Shown here piece after piece: positions 7,811 through 15,973 of a stretch of DNA of 64,000 nucleotides. Location of the stretch: assembly GCF_023705585.1 (NCBI RefSeq), contig NZ_BOQE01000001.1:774501-838500 (forward strand), read 5' to 3'. Source of the DNA: Collibacillus ludicampi (GTDB lineage: Bacteria > Bacillota > Bacilli > Tumebacillales > BOQE01). The position numbers and the translations under genes are program-made. Every line of letters starts with the position of its first letter. Positions within the stretch are counted from its first letter, which is position 1. The notes below the pieces were generated by a model. It saw only the letters and a list, made by a program, of their open reading frames with translations. It was not told the DNA's origin and made no database searches.

Positions 7811-8008
7811 TCACGCCGGGGGCTTTGTTTTTGCCAACACCACCTGCTTCTCAATCGCCTGCTCCACAATTCTCTCAAGCGGCCCGATAAGACCTACCGC
7901 CTTCTCTTTTAGCGGCCCCAGGTTGGCTAGTACATCCTGCACAGCAGCCTGTTTCACGCTGGCCGCGACTTCCGGGGTGAACAGCCCTTGCGCTTTGAGT
8001 CCGGACAC
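7811..8008 (-). pseudogene. Short phage-derived frame, probably the remnant of a lysis-module gene
   Basis: 65 residues (FTPEVAASVKQAAVQDVLAN and a helical rest) starting from a GTG with no RBS. It lies directly after the terminator of the papain-like gene. The helical, alanine-rich sequence looks like the C-terminal end of a small phage protein that has lost its front. A relation to holin-type proteins is possible but not supported by a membrane segment. Confidence 0.35.
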
Positions 8009-8024
8009 GAGTCGTGTAGGTAAT

Positions 8025-8058
8025 AAAAAAAGAGCCCGGCACTAAGCCGGGGTTCTTC
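8025..8058 (-). terminator. Strong terminator closing the phage lysis module
   Basis: CCCGGC and GCCGGG around TTAGT, followed on the minus strand by CTCTTTTTTT. It begins nine bases after the stop of the papain-like gene. Confidence 0.85.
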
Positions 8059-8066
8059 ATTCGTAC

Positions 8067-9062
8067 TTATTCGTATTTGATATACCCGTTAAACCCTTTC
8101 GCCTTTAGTTCATCTAGAAGCGCCTGTGCATTTTTTGGATCTTTGAATGCACCAACTTGCACGCGGTATAACTTTTGAGGCGCGGGTTGCGGCTGAGGTT
8201 TCGGTTGTGGTTGCGGTGTTGGCTGTGGTCGTGGTTGTGGCTGAGGAGTAGGCTGTAGTGCATAATCTGTAATTACCCATGCCTCCATCATAAACGGTGC
8301 TTTTAAATCTTGAGCAACATAACCTGTAATCACATCATATGGAATCCATGCGTATCCGCCATCAGCCCATGATGTTCCCCATTGGTTGAGAATGCGAACA
8401 AACCCCTTATAGTGCTCGCCATTCGAGTAGGTATACTCCAAATTATCGTCGTACCCGACGATGTTGTAATCATGTCCTCCTAAAATTGTTCCCTCTGGTT
8501 TAGGGATGAATTTGTTTTGTTCAGGATGTATGAAGTTAGAGCATACCCACGAAGCGAAATTAACAGGGTAACCATTGGCAATTGCGTGTTTGATCTCGTC
8601 TAACGTCTGAATGCGGGCGTATGATCCGATCTTGTACTTTGCGGCTTCATCAAGCATTGCCTGCGTGGGTTTCGGAAGATTATGAATATCCGTTAGCAGG
8701 CTGTATGGCATCGTAGATTCTAAGCAAGCCCCGTATTTTTGTAACACTTGCATAGCTGTTCGTGGGTCAGTTCCCTCATCGGTGTTTCCGTCCAATTGCT
8801 TGCACATCACATAAATAAACAATCGGCTAAATGTTTGCTGGAAATTCGCACGGAAGTCCATATCATAGGCGGTTGCATTACCGACACACGTTCCAAAACG
8901 TCCTTGATCTTCAAAGAATTGTGTTGGGACGGTCGGCAACATCGCTGACTTCGGCAACGTGTCCACGGCAGCTTTTACATTAAACATTCGTCCATACGAA
9001 TAATCTCGATAATCTGGTTTCGATGGACGCACATTTGATAACTTATAATCCATATTTATCAC
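8067..9062 (-). CDS. Papain-like (C1) cysteine protease fused to a SPOR domain
   Basis: 331 residues. Residues about 45-270 form a C1 peptidase: FEDQGRFGTCVGNATA holds the oxyanion Gln and catalytic Cys, GGHDYNIVGYD the catalytic His and ILNQWGTSWADGGYAWI the Asn. A low-complexity linker of P-Q-x-P repeats follows, then a C-terminal SPOR domain (YRVQVGAFKDPKNAQALLDEL) that binds denuded peptidoglycan glycans. No signal peptide or propeptide is seen. It overlaps the holin gene by four bases (ATGA) at the end of the lysis module, so a role in host wall or envelope processing during lysis is likely. C1 proteases with SPOR are not standard lysins. Confidence 0.8.
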   Translation of the reverse strand: MINMDYKLSNVRPSKPDYRDYSYGRMFNVKAAVDTLPKSAMLPTVPTQFFEDQGRFGTCVGNATAYDMDFRANFQQTFSRLFIYVMCKQLDGNTDEGTDPRTAMQVLQKYGACLESTMPYSLLTDIHNLPKPTQAMLDEAAKYKIGSYARIQTLDEIKHAIANGYPVNFASWVCSNFIHPEQNKFIPKPEGTILGGHDYNIVGYDDNLEYTYSNGEHYKGFVRILNQWGTSWADGGYAWIPYDVITGYVAQDLKAPFMMEAWVITDYALQPTPQPQPRPQPTPQPQPKPQPQPAPQKLYRVQVGAFKDPKNAQALLDELKAKGFNGYIKYE

Positions 9063-9436
9063 CCCTCAGCTTTCACAGTATTGTTTTGCGTGTTTTCAGG
9101 TTTTTTCGTTGGTGGAAGCAACAAAACAGCCGCCTCAATTGCCCCATTGATAATCTCCGCTACCCTTGGCGTAATTTCAAACCCAAGGGCCTTGATGATA
9201 TTCACAGCGTATTGAGTTGCGATTGCTTTACGGTCTATGGTGGAATCGACTTTGTACAGTTGTTCCGCGTATCGTACTGCCGTCTCGGCAGCGTTTTTCG
9301 CCTCTTCGACAATGTTTAGTGGCTTTTCGTTCGATGCTTTCTGTTGCTCAATGTTCTTTCTCAAGGTTCCGACGAAAACAGCGCCTACCATTGCAACGTT
9401 CAAAGCCATCATGATGTTTTCGTAATTGATCGTCAT
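9059..9436 (-). CDS. Phage holin, LLH family
   Basis: 125 residues: an N-terminal membrane segment (about residues 9-24, MALNVAMVGAVFVGTL), then a charged helical region (EEAKNAAETAVRYAEQLY) and the repeat-like IINGAIEAAVLLL characteristic of LLH-type holins. Its 3' end overlaps the protease gene by four bases and it follows the amidase by three bases, the classic endolysin-holin arrangement. Confidence 0.75.
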   Translation of the reverse strand: MTINYENIMMALNVAMVGAVFVGTLRKNIEQQKASNEKPLNIVEEAKNAAETAVRYAEQLYKVDSTIDRKAIATQYAVNIIKALGFEITPRVAEIINGAIEAAVLLLPPTKKPENTQNNTVKAEG

Positions 9437-9439
9437 GTT

Positions 9440-10285
9440 TTATACCCCTTTCAGTTGTTCAAGAGTTTTTTGGAGATCTTGAATTTGCTTTTCTGCTTGA
9501 GCGACTAGTTCATCTTTGGTCGGCTTTTGTGGCTGCGGAGCTGGAGTGGGAGCTGGCGCCGGTGCCGGTGCGTTAGGATCTTCAACACGAAGGTATCGGC
9601 AATCGAGCCAACCGCCAAGATCCCCGTAGGTTGTGAATCCCCACGAACCTCCATCTTGCAATTTAGAAAGATGGATTTTCTGTCCGTACTTGAGCACGTA
9701 GCGAACAGGATAGGATGTGTCGGGGCCCGAACGTACATTGAGGGCCTCTACCCCTACATAACGCCAAAGGTCTACATCTTTCGTCGGTATTTGCATTTTC
9801 TTCAGTTCCTCCTTTATATCAGCGATCACTTTGTCCAATGAGATTTCCCATTTGGCGAGCCAGGGGATTGGGTCTACGTGATCCCCTTGATAATGCTCAG
9901 AAACCCACTTATGAGAATGCACGTCTTCGTCAGGGTTCCAGTGGTATTTGTTGCACAAGTATGCCGCCAGCCAAATGTACCGCTTATAAGCCTCTTGAAA
10001 CCGATTGGGATCATTGGTCGTGCAAAGCTCGATCGATAGGAAATGATGGTTGGCGTAGTTGAATGCGTGCCAAGCGACTTCATTTTCGGGAATCGTTTGT
10101 ATAATCTGCGTCCAATCCACGAAGAAATGAGCAGATGCGTCCCGCTCCGCGCTGTCGAAATAGGCTTGCTCATTTTGCGCGGTTGCGTTTAACGTCTCAG
10201 TGTCGTGCAATATCAAGCCTACGGGAATGAGTGGTTCATACGAACGGTTGTGATGAATGAACTGTTGGGTGATTGTATAACCCAT
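9440..10285 (-). CDS. Endolysin: N-acetylmuramoyl-L-alanine amidase with SH3b domain
   Basis: 281 residues. The amidase_2 (PGRP-like) domain fills the first 165 residues: LILHDTET gives the first zinc His, AWHAFN another and HSHKWVSEH lies near the last, followed by a PWLAKWE-type end. A bacterial SH3 domain follows (VEALNVRSGPDTSYPVRYVL to GWLDCRYLRV), then a Pro-Ala linker and a C-terminal coiled coil. An upstream in-frame extension is open, but AAAGGGG seven bases before the ATG at 10285 fixes the start. It cuts the amide between MurNAc and the stem peptide during lysis. Confidence 0.88.
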   Translation of the reverse strand: MGYTITQQFIHHNRSYEPLIPVGLILHDTETLNATAQNEQAYFDSAERDASAHFFVDWTQIIQTIPENEVAWHAFNYANHHFLSIELCTTNDPNRFQEAYKRYIWLAAYLCNKYHWNPDEDVHSHKWVSEHYQGDHVDPIPWLAKWEISLDKVIADIKEELKKMQIPTKDVDLWRYVGVEALNVRSGPDTSYPVRYVLKYGQKIHLSKLQDGGSWGFTTYGDLGGWLDCRYLRVEDPNAPAPAPAPTPAPQPQKPTKDELVAQAEKQIQDLQKTLEQLKGV

Positions 10286-10298
10286 GTGCATCCCCCTT

Positions 10299-11054
10299 TC
10301 ATTCGTATCGCTTGCCTTCGTAAATAACAAAGCCCACCGGATGGTGGGTGAAGTGCAGAACCGGATCGCCTGGATTCCCAATGGAATGATAGGCATGGTT
10401 TTTGTCGATGTATTCCCCTTGCATCTCGATGGGTTTTCCTTCTTTGAGCCCTTTAATACGCTCAGAGAGCCCCATATTGTCTCCGTAGCGTACCGCGCAG
10501 AACGTTTCACCTTTCACCACATCAGCACTTGCCCCTTCGATGCTCAGGATTTCGTCAATGCTGATAAGAAAGTGCAAATGACCAACGCCGTGGTGAATCG
10601 CATCGTCTTCCACTTTCTTGATGGTGCCCTTCACGTGTACAACCGGTCCACGAAGAGACAAAGGATGATTGTGATGCTCCATGTGTTTGTTTGCCATCGT
10701 GTGGCCGAAATGTGGATGGTGTTCGTGGTGTTCAACTACTTTTTTCAATGGATTGACCTCCTTAACGAGTTGATGAAGTTCTTCATGCATCTCTCGGATT
10801 TCTGCCAGTTCAGCCATAATTGCCTCATGGTCTTCCTGTGCTCGTTTCTCTGCAGCGCGGCCGAGAATGTGCTGCCCCACCATCAAAAGCGGAAGACTCC
10901 AAAGTTGTACGGTATTTGACCAGTACAACAGCTTATCCATTGCAGCAGGAAACAGAATTGGAAGAAACCCGTACAAAAAGAAAAGGTACGTAGTCCACAT
11001 GTTGCCGAAAGCTAATGTGGCACGTACCGCTAACCATTCATTGAATTTTCGCAT
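10299..11054 (-). CDS. Membrane protein with His-rich linker and DUF3465-like C-terminal domain
   Basis: 251 residues. N-terminal part: two membrane segments (about residues 22-40, TYLFFLYGFLPILFP; about 50-65, LWSLPLLMVGQHIL) and a coiled coil (AEIREMHEELHQLV), a layout like DUF1003-type proteins. Residues about 107-133 are very His-rich (HHEHHPHFGH, MEHHNHP), suggesting metal binding. The C-terminal domain (VKGTIKKVEDD, ISIDE, GEYIDKNHAYHSIGNPGDP, LHFTHHPVGFVIYEGKRY) looks like DUF3465. RBS AGGAGGTG. It sits between the XhlA-like gene and the endolysin, so a holin or pinholin role is possible, but the C-terminal domain is unexpected there. Confidence 0.65.
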   Translation of the reverse strand: MRKFNEWLAVRATLAFGNMWTTYLFFLYGFLPILFPAAMDKLLYWSNTVQLWSLPLLMVGQHILGRAAEKRAQEDHEAIMAELAEIREMHEELHQLVKEVNPLKKVVEHHEHHPHFGHTMANKHMEHHNHPLSLRGPVVHVKGTIKKVEDDAIHHGVGHLHFLISIDEILSIEGASADVVKGETFCAVRYGDNMGLSERIKGLKEGKPIEMQGEYIDKNHAYHSIGNPGDPVLHFTHHPVGFVIYEGKRYE

Positions 11055-11065
11055 TCACGCACCTC

Positions 11066-11446
11066 CTAATGAGAAGTTCGATAGATCAGGTAAGATACTA
11101 ATGCTCCGGCAAGTCCCCAAAAGGCTTTGTTCCAAAATCGTTCCCATTTGCCTGTGCTGCTTTGTTTATGTTCATTTAACGCCTGTAAAATGGTTTGTTG
11201 AGCTTCCGTGTTTTTCGCAATCTGGACTTTCAATTCCGAAACATCTTTACCTACCACTTCTACCAGTGTTTGTGTACGGACTTGCCCTTCTCGGTGTTGG
11301 TTTATTTGCTCGCGAAGAGCTTGTAAATTGGCATCCATCTTTTCAAAATTTCGTTCCATGCTTTCTACTCGATCCTCAAGTCGTAAGACTCGTTGATCCA
11401 TGTTTACAATCTCCTCCGGCACTTTAAACATCCCACCTTTCGCCAC
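11066..11446 (-). CDS. XhlA-like phage lysis-associated membrane protein
   Basis: 126 residues. A long coiled coil (about residues 15-95, repeats such as VLRLEDRVESMERNFEKMDA) is followed by a C-terminal membrane anchor (FWGLAGALVSYLIY). This is the layout of haemolysin XhlA from PBSX-type prophages, which works with a holin in lysis. The start is GTG with AAGGAG nine bases upstream. Confidence 0.72.
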   Translation of the reverse strand: MAKGGMFKVPEEIVNMDQRVLRLEDRVESMERNFEKMDANLQALREQINQHREGQVRTQTLVEVVGKDVSELKVQIAKNTEAQQTILQALNEHKQSSTGKWERFWNKAFWGLAGALVSYLIYRTSH

Positions 11447-11459
11447 TAAAACAGACTCC

Positions 11460-11927
11460 TTATTCGGACACTTTACTTCCGTGTCGCTGGACCCACTCGA
11501 ATAGATCTTCCGGAGTCATATTCTCATCCGGTATGTCCATCCCGCAATGAAAGAGAAAATCCCGGCCGAGTCGGGAGCATATGATTCGCTTTCCTTCTCG
11601 CCACGGGATCTTCAGGTTAAAAGCGCACTTGAGGAATAAAACAACAAGATCCCAATAGTCGTACCGTCTTCCCTGTTGCTTCAGGAGCCAACGTAGACCA
11701 TTGTTCACTTGCTCATCAGTCATGTTCACGCGATAAGCATCATACCTCCCTTCATAATGAGAAAGGCGCTGGAATCCGACCGTGCGAAATCCCTGCGCCT
11801 CTATGACTCTGTCACCCCAAACGTAGATAGCTACGTGGGAATATGGACCGTGAGTTACATCTTCAATAATTCGCGAGACTGGATCATGCCCGCGTACAAA
11901 GACAATGTCTCCTGCTATTAAATCCAC
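11460..11927 (-). CDS. Permuted NlpC/P60 (YiiX-like) hydrolase
   Basis: About 155 residues. GDIVFVRG near the start, SHVAIYVWGD with a candidate catalytic His and IICSRLGRDFL with the candidate Cys follow the permuted papain-like amidase pattern (YiiX/YebB type), in which His precedes Cys. GTG at 11936 opens the frame, but AAGTAGGTG is better spaced for the GTG at 11927. Phages carry such proteins in tail or lysis modules, probably for peptidoglycan or lipid amide cleavage; the substrate here is unknown. Confidence 0.65.
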   Translation of the reverse strand: MDLIAGDIVFVRGHDPVSRIIEDVTHGPYSHVAIYVWGDRVIEAQGFRTVGFQRLSHYEGRYDAYRVNMTDEQVNNGLRWLLKQQGRRYDYWDLVVLFLKCAFNLKIPWREGKRIICSRLGRDFLFHCGMDIPDENMTPEDLFEWVQRHGSKVSE

Positions 11928-11940
11928 CTTTATCACCTAC

Positions 11941-12771
11941 TTAATTCGCTGTTACCGTGACCGATGCGCTATGTGCTGATTCGTTGCCGTCCGAATCTAC
12001 GGCCGTAATGGTGAACGTATAGCTTGTACCGCTTGTGAGTCCGGTAACGGTATATGATGTTCCCGTAACCGGCGATGCGTTCACCTTTGTTGACCCCTCA
12101 TATATGTTATATCCCCCGCCGATTTGAACGTCGATTTCACTGTTTTCTGTCCATGTGAGCGTGACTTGGCCTGTTCCTGCGGTTCCCTGTAAACCTGTCG
12201 GAGCATTCGGCGGCGTTGTGTCATTCCATACGATAGAATTTACTTGATCGACGGTTGTGCAAGCATTAAGCTGTTTCAATTTCGTTGCTAACTTAATGCC
12301 TTTTTGCTGATTGATCCAAGCACGGCCATCTAGGAACACTTGAACAATTTGATTGGCGGTATGATTTACAAAACCGCTCTCTACTGTGTAATAGTTCACC
12401 GGACTTCCATCATAATGAGGACCAGTAACAAAAGTATACTCACCTTGTAAATATGCCAAGCTTTTTTCATCTGCTAGATATGTGTGAGGACTACCTATAG
12501 CAGATGAAACAAATGTGGCACATGCTTGATCGCTGTCAAATTGCAATTCCGCTTGCTTTTGCTTTATAGCGAGAGTGAGAGGATCTGAAATTCCTTTTGT
12601 AGCTTGATCCCATTGATCTTGTGTTACATCTTTCCAAGAAGGACGCGGAACTGCTGTATCTTCCAGATGAACAATATATGTCCCATCGCCGTTGTCAATC
12701 GCGTGTATCAGATCTTTATAGTCGATATCAAGTTCACCATTAATAGCTGGTACGATCTTATACACACTCAT
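11941..12771 (-). CDS. Phage tail protein with DUF4376-like region and fibronectin type III domain
   Basis: 276 residues. Residues about 60-185 match the DUF4376 pattern of tail-associated proteins (AIKQKQAELQFDSD ... NQIVQVFLDGRAWINQQKGI). Residues about 190-275 form one FN3 domain (PPNAPTGLQGTAGTGQVTLT to TFTITAVDSDGNESAHS). FN3 domains on phage tails are thought to bind cell-surface sugars. It lies directly after the tail fibre. Confidence 0.72.
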   Translation of the reverse strand: MSVYKIVPAINGELDIDYKDLIHAIDNGDGTYIVHLEDTAVPRPSWKDVTQDQWDQATKGISDPLTLAIKQKQAELQFDSDQACATFVSSAIGSPHTYLADEKSLAYLQGEYTFVTGPHYDGSPVNYYTVESGFVNHTANQIVQVFLDGRAWINQQKGIKLATKLKQLNACTTVDQVNSIVWNDTTPPNAPTGLQGTAGTGQVTLTWTENSEIDVQIGGGYNIYEGSTKVNASPVTGTSYTVTGLTSGTSYTFTITAVDSDGNESAHSASVTVTAN

Positions 12772-12778
12772 TCACCCC

Positions 12779-14320
12779 TTACTGTTCGATTGCGTAACCA
12801 ACAATGACATTAACGTTACCGCCAGATCCGTTTGTATTGGCTGTAATGACAACGGATTGATTGAATTGCGCTCCGGCATATGCTGTACTTACTCCGCCAG
12901 TAGATATTTGAGCAATCCTACCGTCTGGCGATAAACACCACGATGAAGTATAGGTCATGTTGCTATTAGAAAGCACTGTTGTTCCGTCTATTGTTATTGA
13001 GATGCTTGCACTCTGGTTATTTGTTGGGGTTATCCAAACACCAGTTATTTCACCTTTCCCTGTGATATTTAAAACAGTTTGAGGAGTTGTTTGGTTAGTA
13101 GAGAAGTTTACAACCCTGAACGTTCTCGGCTTCATCACACCACCTCCATTCACTGTTAATGATCCGTTCACTGTTAAATTTCCTGCAAATGTCGCATTTC
13201 CAGAGCCATCGTCGAAAGTGTTACGGAATCCGCTTAATGCACCTGTCTTTAGATTCATCAGGAAAACGCCGCCACCTAATGGATAGCCCCACCATTCCAG
13301 TATCGGATTTATAATATTTCCGCTACCATCTGTGGATGCATATAAGGCGTTTGTGACCATATTTGAACCATTAATTTGCCACTGTACACCCCCCGTATTT
13401 TTAAAATTGGTATTTGCAGGAATTGCGGCGTTGTAGTTATATTGCACATATGCAGAATCTGAACCAAGTGTATTGCTTATCTTCGTCGTTCCTCCAATGT
13501 TGACATTTCCTGCAAACGTTGCATTACCAGAACCGTCTTCGAGAATATTATTCTTCGATGCTACAACATTTGTTCTACTTACAGAGAATGCTTTTACAGC
13601 GTTTGATCCACCACCCGTTGTAATACCAAATGGATCAACTGTTGTACCAGATGGAGCGGCAATCGCAACAGCAAATGCGTTTCCATTTAAGTCGGAAATT
13701 GAACCTGTAACGTCCGCATTAGAAGCATATGCACCAAGAAAATTCCCATTAACAGTAAGAGTTTTTCCGCTCGGTATAGTTACGTTGCCATAGGGATCGA
13801 TTGTAGTGCCACCAACGTTGAGAGATGTACCAGTGGTATTTACTGTAGGCATCTGCGCGCCGAGAGAACCATCTGGAGTATTATCTATATAAGCTGTCGT
13901 GGTGTTATCGTTGATCTGAGTAAGGAAATAGAAGGTAGATCCGTTTGCTTTTGTACGATAAAGAATCCTTGCTACCGTACCAGTTGGACCCGTTGGGATA
14001 TTGGTGATGTTGACTTGCTGAGAAGAAGGAGAAACTGAAGCAGAAGGAGTTCCACCGCCAGTATTTCCTTGAATCTGCAACGTACCGGTTCCTACAGGCC
14101 CCTTCCAGTAACCCGTCACAAACGCCACCGCGTATTTATAGTTACCTGTTAAGTTACCTGCTGTTGGATTGACTGCAACTGTCGGCGCTCCTGGTGGTGA
14201 AATCGGAGTGAACAGTTTTATTTGTCCGACGTCGTTATTTCCTGACAAAGCATCCGAGAATTGATTTATGTCTTCAGCGTATATGGTGTCCACATTATCT
14301 GTTACTTTGTAGAAAGGCAC
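12779..14320 (-). CDS. Tail fibre protein
   Basis: 513 residues of beta-rich, Gly/Asn/Thr-rich sequence. An N-terminal attachment region (MPFYKVTDNVDTIYAEDINQ) is followed by repeats of the type DGSGNATFAGN (near residues 262, 364) and TVNGSLTVNG, typical of trimeric beta-helical fibres. The C-terminal part (RTFRVVNFSTNQTTPQTVLN onward) resembles a receptor-binding head. Start GTG, RBS GGAGGTG seven bases upstream. Operon order (baseplate J, small fibre protein, fibre) fits. Confidence 0.75.
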   Translation of the reverse strand: MPFYKVTDNVDTIYAEDINQFSDALSGNNDVGQIKLFTPISPPGAPTVAVNPTAGNLTGNYKYAVAFVTGYWKGPVGTGTLQIQGNTGGGTPSASVSPSSQQVNITNIPTGPTGTVARILYRTKANGSTFYFLTQINDNTTTAYIDNTPDGSLGAQMPTVNTTGTSLNVGGTTIDPYGNVTIPSGKTLTVNGNFLGAYASNADVTGSISDLNGNAFAVAIAAPSGTTVDPFGITTGGGSNAVKAFSVSRTNVVASKNNILEDGSGNATFAGNVNIGGTTKISNTLGSDSAYVQYNYNAAIPANTNFKNTGGVQWQINGSNMVTNALYASTDGSGNIINPILEWWGYPLGGGVFLMNLKTGALSGFRNTFDDGSGNATFAGNLTVNGSLTVNGGGVMKPRTFRVVNFSTNQTTPQTVLNITGKGEITGVWITPTNNQSASISITIDGTTVLSNSNMTYTSSWCLSPDGRIAQISTGGVSTAYAGAQFNQSVVITANTNGSGGNVNVIVGYAIEQ

Positions 14321-14335
14321 ACAGATTCACCTCCA

Positions 14336-14737
14336 CTAGCTCATGCTCACAGTTAATGCACCTGCCGCAAACGAAAGCGTGTCACCTTGGTTTATGGTTT
14401 GAGCAGCAGTTAGCGCACCATAGCCAAGAACGTTTCCACCAGTTGGAGCATCGGCAATAAAGAAATACGTCACTGTTCCCCATGGACCCGTAGCCGCAGG
14501 AAATGTGATTGCCGTCCCGTTACTTTTGGAACCGTTTGAAGCGGCCGGCCAGTTTGTAGGGTTATTGGCTACGGCTACACGCGCATAACCATTCCCAGAG
14601 GGTTCCGTGATGTTGCCACCTGATGTTGTCGGTGTAGTCGTAGATAGACCAACATATAGGGTTGCAGGGGGAGTATAACCAGTTCCTCCAAAAACGAGAT
14701 TTAAAAAGGTGTTATCAAGGTACGTGGTATAAGGCAT
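14336..14737 (-). CDS. Small phage tail-fibre protein (gp80-like)
   Basis: 133 residues from the ATG at 14737, chosen because GGAGG stands correctly before it; the longer open frame has no RBS. The sequence TLYVGLSTTTPTTSGGNITE, GYARVAVANNP and WGTVTYFFIADAPTGG is a common small structural module in Firmicute phages, found between baseplate and fibre genes. Confidence 0.7.
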   Translation of the reverse strand: MPYTTYLDNTFLNLVFGGTGYTPPATLYVGLSTTTPTTSGGNITEPSGNGYARVAVANNPTNWPAASNGSKSNGTAITFPAATGPWGTVTYFFIADAPTGGNVLGYGALTAAQTINQGDTLSFAAGALTVSMS

Positions 14738-14787
14738 GCTTTCAGGCCTCCTTTTGAACCCAAATAAAAACGGCGTAAACTCCATGT

Positions 14788-15165
14788 TTAAACAGAGGAA
14801 TTTACACCGCTTTTCAGCCAGCCAATGGCAAGTTTGTGATAAAAAACAACACCTTCGTTATCAGTCGTTTCATATTTACCCGAGAGATTCGTTGAAACAT
14901 TTTTGATGCCGAACAGAGAATTGTTCGTGATCATTTTTCCGCTCAAATTTCGATATTCATTTTGAACGGATGCGATCGAAGTATTTTCGGTGAACGATCC
15001 GTTCAAAGTTTGGCTTTTTACAAAAAACACAGATGGAATCTGTTTTGTTTCAGCAAACATTCCGTTGATATTCTCGTTTTTGACGTAAGTAACTGATGGA
15101 ATCGTAGTATTACCGTTGAATGCTCCATTTAGATTCTGATCTGCGACAAAAACAGCCGATATAGG
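14788..15165 (-). pseudogene. C-terminal continuation of baseplate J in another frame, five degenerate repeats
   Basis: A frame with no RBS or credible start runs on where the baseplate J frame leaves its conserved sequence. It has about five copies of a 21-22-residue unit around [I/V]xSVxFVK.Q.LNGxFxENT (PISAVFVADQNLNGAF, IPSVTYVKNENINGMF, IPSVFFVKSQTLNGSF, two more diverged) and ends FYHKLAIGWLKSGVN. A -1 (or +2) shift near 15165 would join it to the J protein (VVH then ESVPISA). Confidence 0.55.
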
Positions 15166-15971
15166 AACTGATTCACATGAACTACTCCATTTTGGTCCGT
15201 GTATCCGTTGATCACTTGTTGGCATTGTTGAACCAATTGCTGAGAAGTTGAGTAATATCCGTTGTCGATATAGAGCGTGTTGCTTCCGTTCCCCTCCACC
15301 AATTGAGCTTTCATGACTTGTTCCGTGACGTATCCGTATTGATCGACCAACTGAGCCGTTTTAGCTCCATAAATCAACGAGCGAACATCTCCACGGTGAA
15401 GCGAGTTCACCCATTGTTGGAATCTGTTCGCTCGTTGATCTTCTGTTTCGAGATTTGTTCCCGTTCGGATATCACGTGGATTGGTTACGGTTACGTTGTT
15501 CAATCCCGGGATTGGTGTAACAAGTTGCGTGACCGTATTCGCCCTTTGATTCCCGATCGTACCCGTTTGTGTACAAACAACTCGAACAGAAAAGGAAGTG
15601 GCTCCTGCCGGCCAAGTCGTTGCGGCTGGCGTTTGGTACTGAATGTTCGTACCAGGAACGGCCACGGTTGTTCCTGCCGGTATTGTGACCGGTGATGTAG
15701 GAGGCGTAGGCGTTGAAAAAGTAACCATTGTGTAAGCCTCTTGCGCCGGAAGAAGGGGAAAATTGAACATCGTGTAGGCGGCCATTTTTTGAATTTCCGC
15801 TGCGTTTTCTTGCGCGTTTCGATAGAGCCTTGCTAGTTCTTGAGCAAACGCTTCAAATGCCGATCGGATGACACTCCCTGTATTAACATCATCAGACGTA
15901 GTGATCAGAGAGGTGTAAGTGTCAATGAGATTGGCGACGATTTGTGTTTCGGTTAAGACTTGAAAGGCCAT
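15129..15971 (-). CDS. Baseplate J-like protein, frame broken near its C-terminus
   Basis: 280 residues with the baseplate J pattern: N-terminal helices (DVNTGSVIRSAFEAFAQELARL), a PAQEAYTMVTF strand region, TIPAGTTVAVPG, TGTIGNQRANTVTQL and the characteristic ETEDQRANRFQQWVNSLHRGDVRSLIYGA. The last ~14 residues (VNQFLYRLFLSQIRI) are unlike the family and come from leaving the true frame. The usual C-terminal part seems to continue in the frame at 14788-15165. J proteins form the wedge of contractile-tail baseplates. Confidence 0.82.
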   Translation of the reverse strand: MAFQVLTETQIVANLIDTYTSLITTSDDVNTGSVIRSAFEAFAQELARLYRNAQENAAEIQKMAAYTMFNFPLLPAQEAYTMVTFSTPTPPTSPVTIPAGTTVAVPGTNIQYQTPAATTWPAGATSFSVRVVCTQTGTIGNQRANTVTQLVTPIPGLNNVTVTNPRDIRTGTNLETEDQRANRFQQWVNSLHRGDVRSLIYGAKTAQLVDQYGYVTEQVMKAQLVEGNGSNTLYIDNGYYSTSQQLVQQCQQVINGYTDQNGVVHVNQFLYRLFLSQIRI

Positions 15972-15973
15972 GA

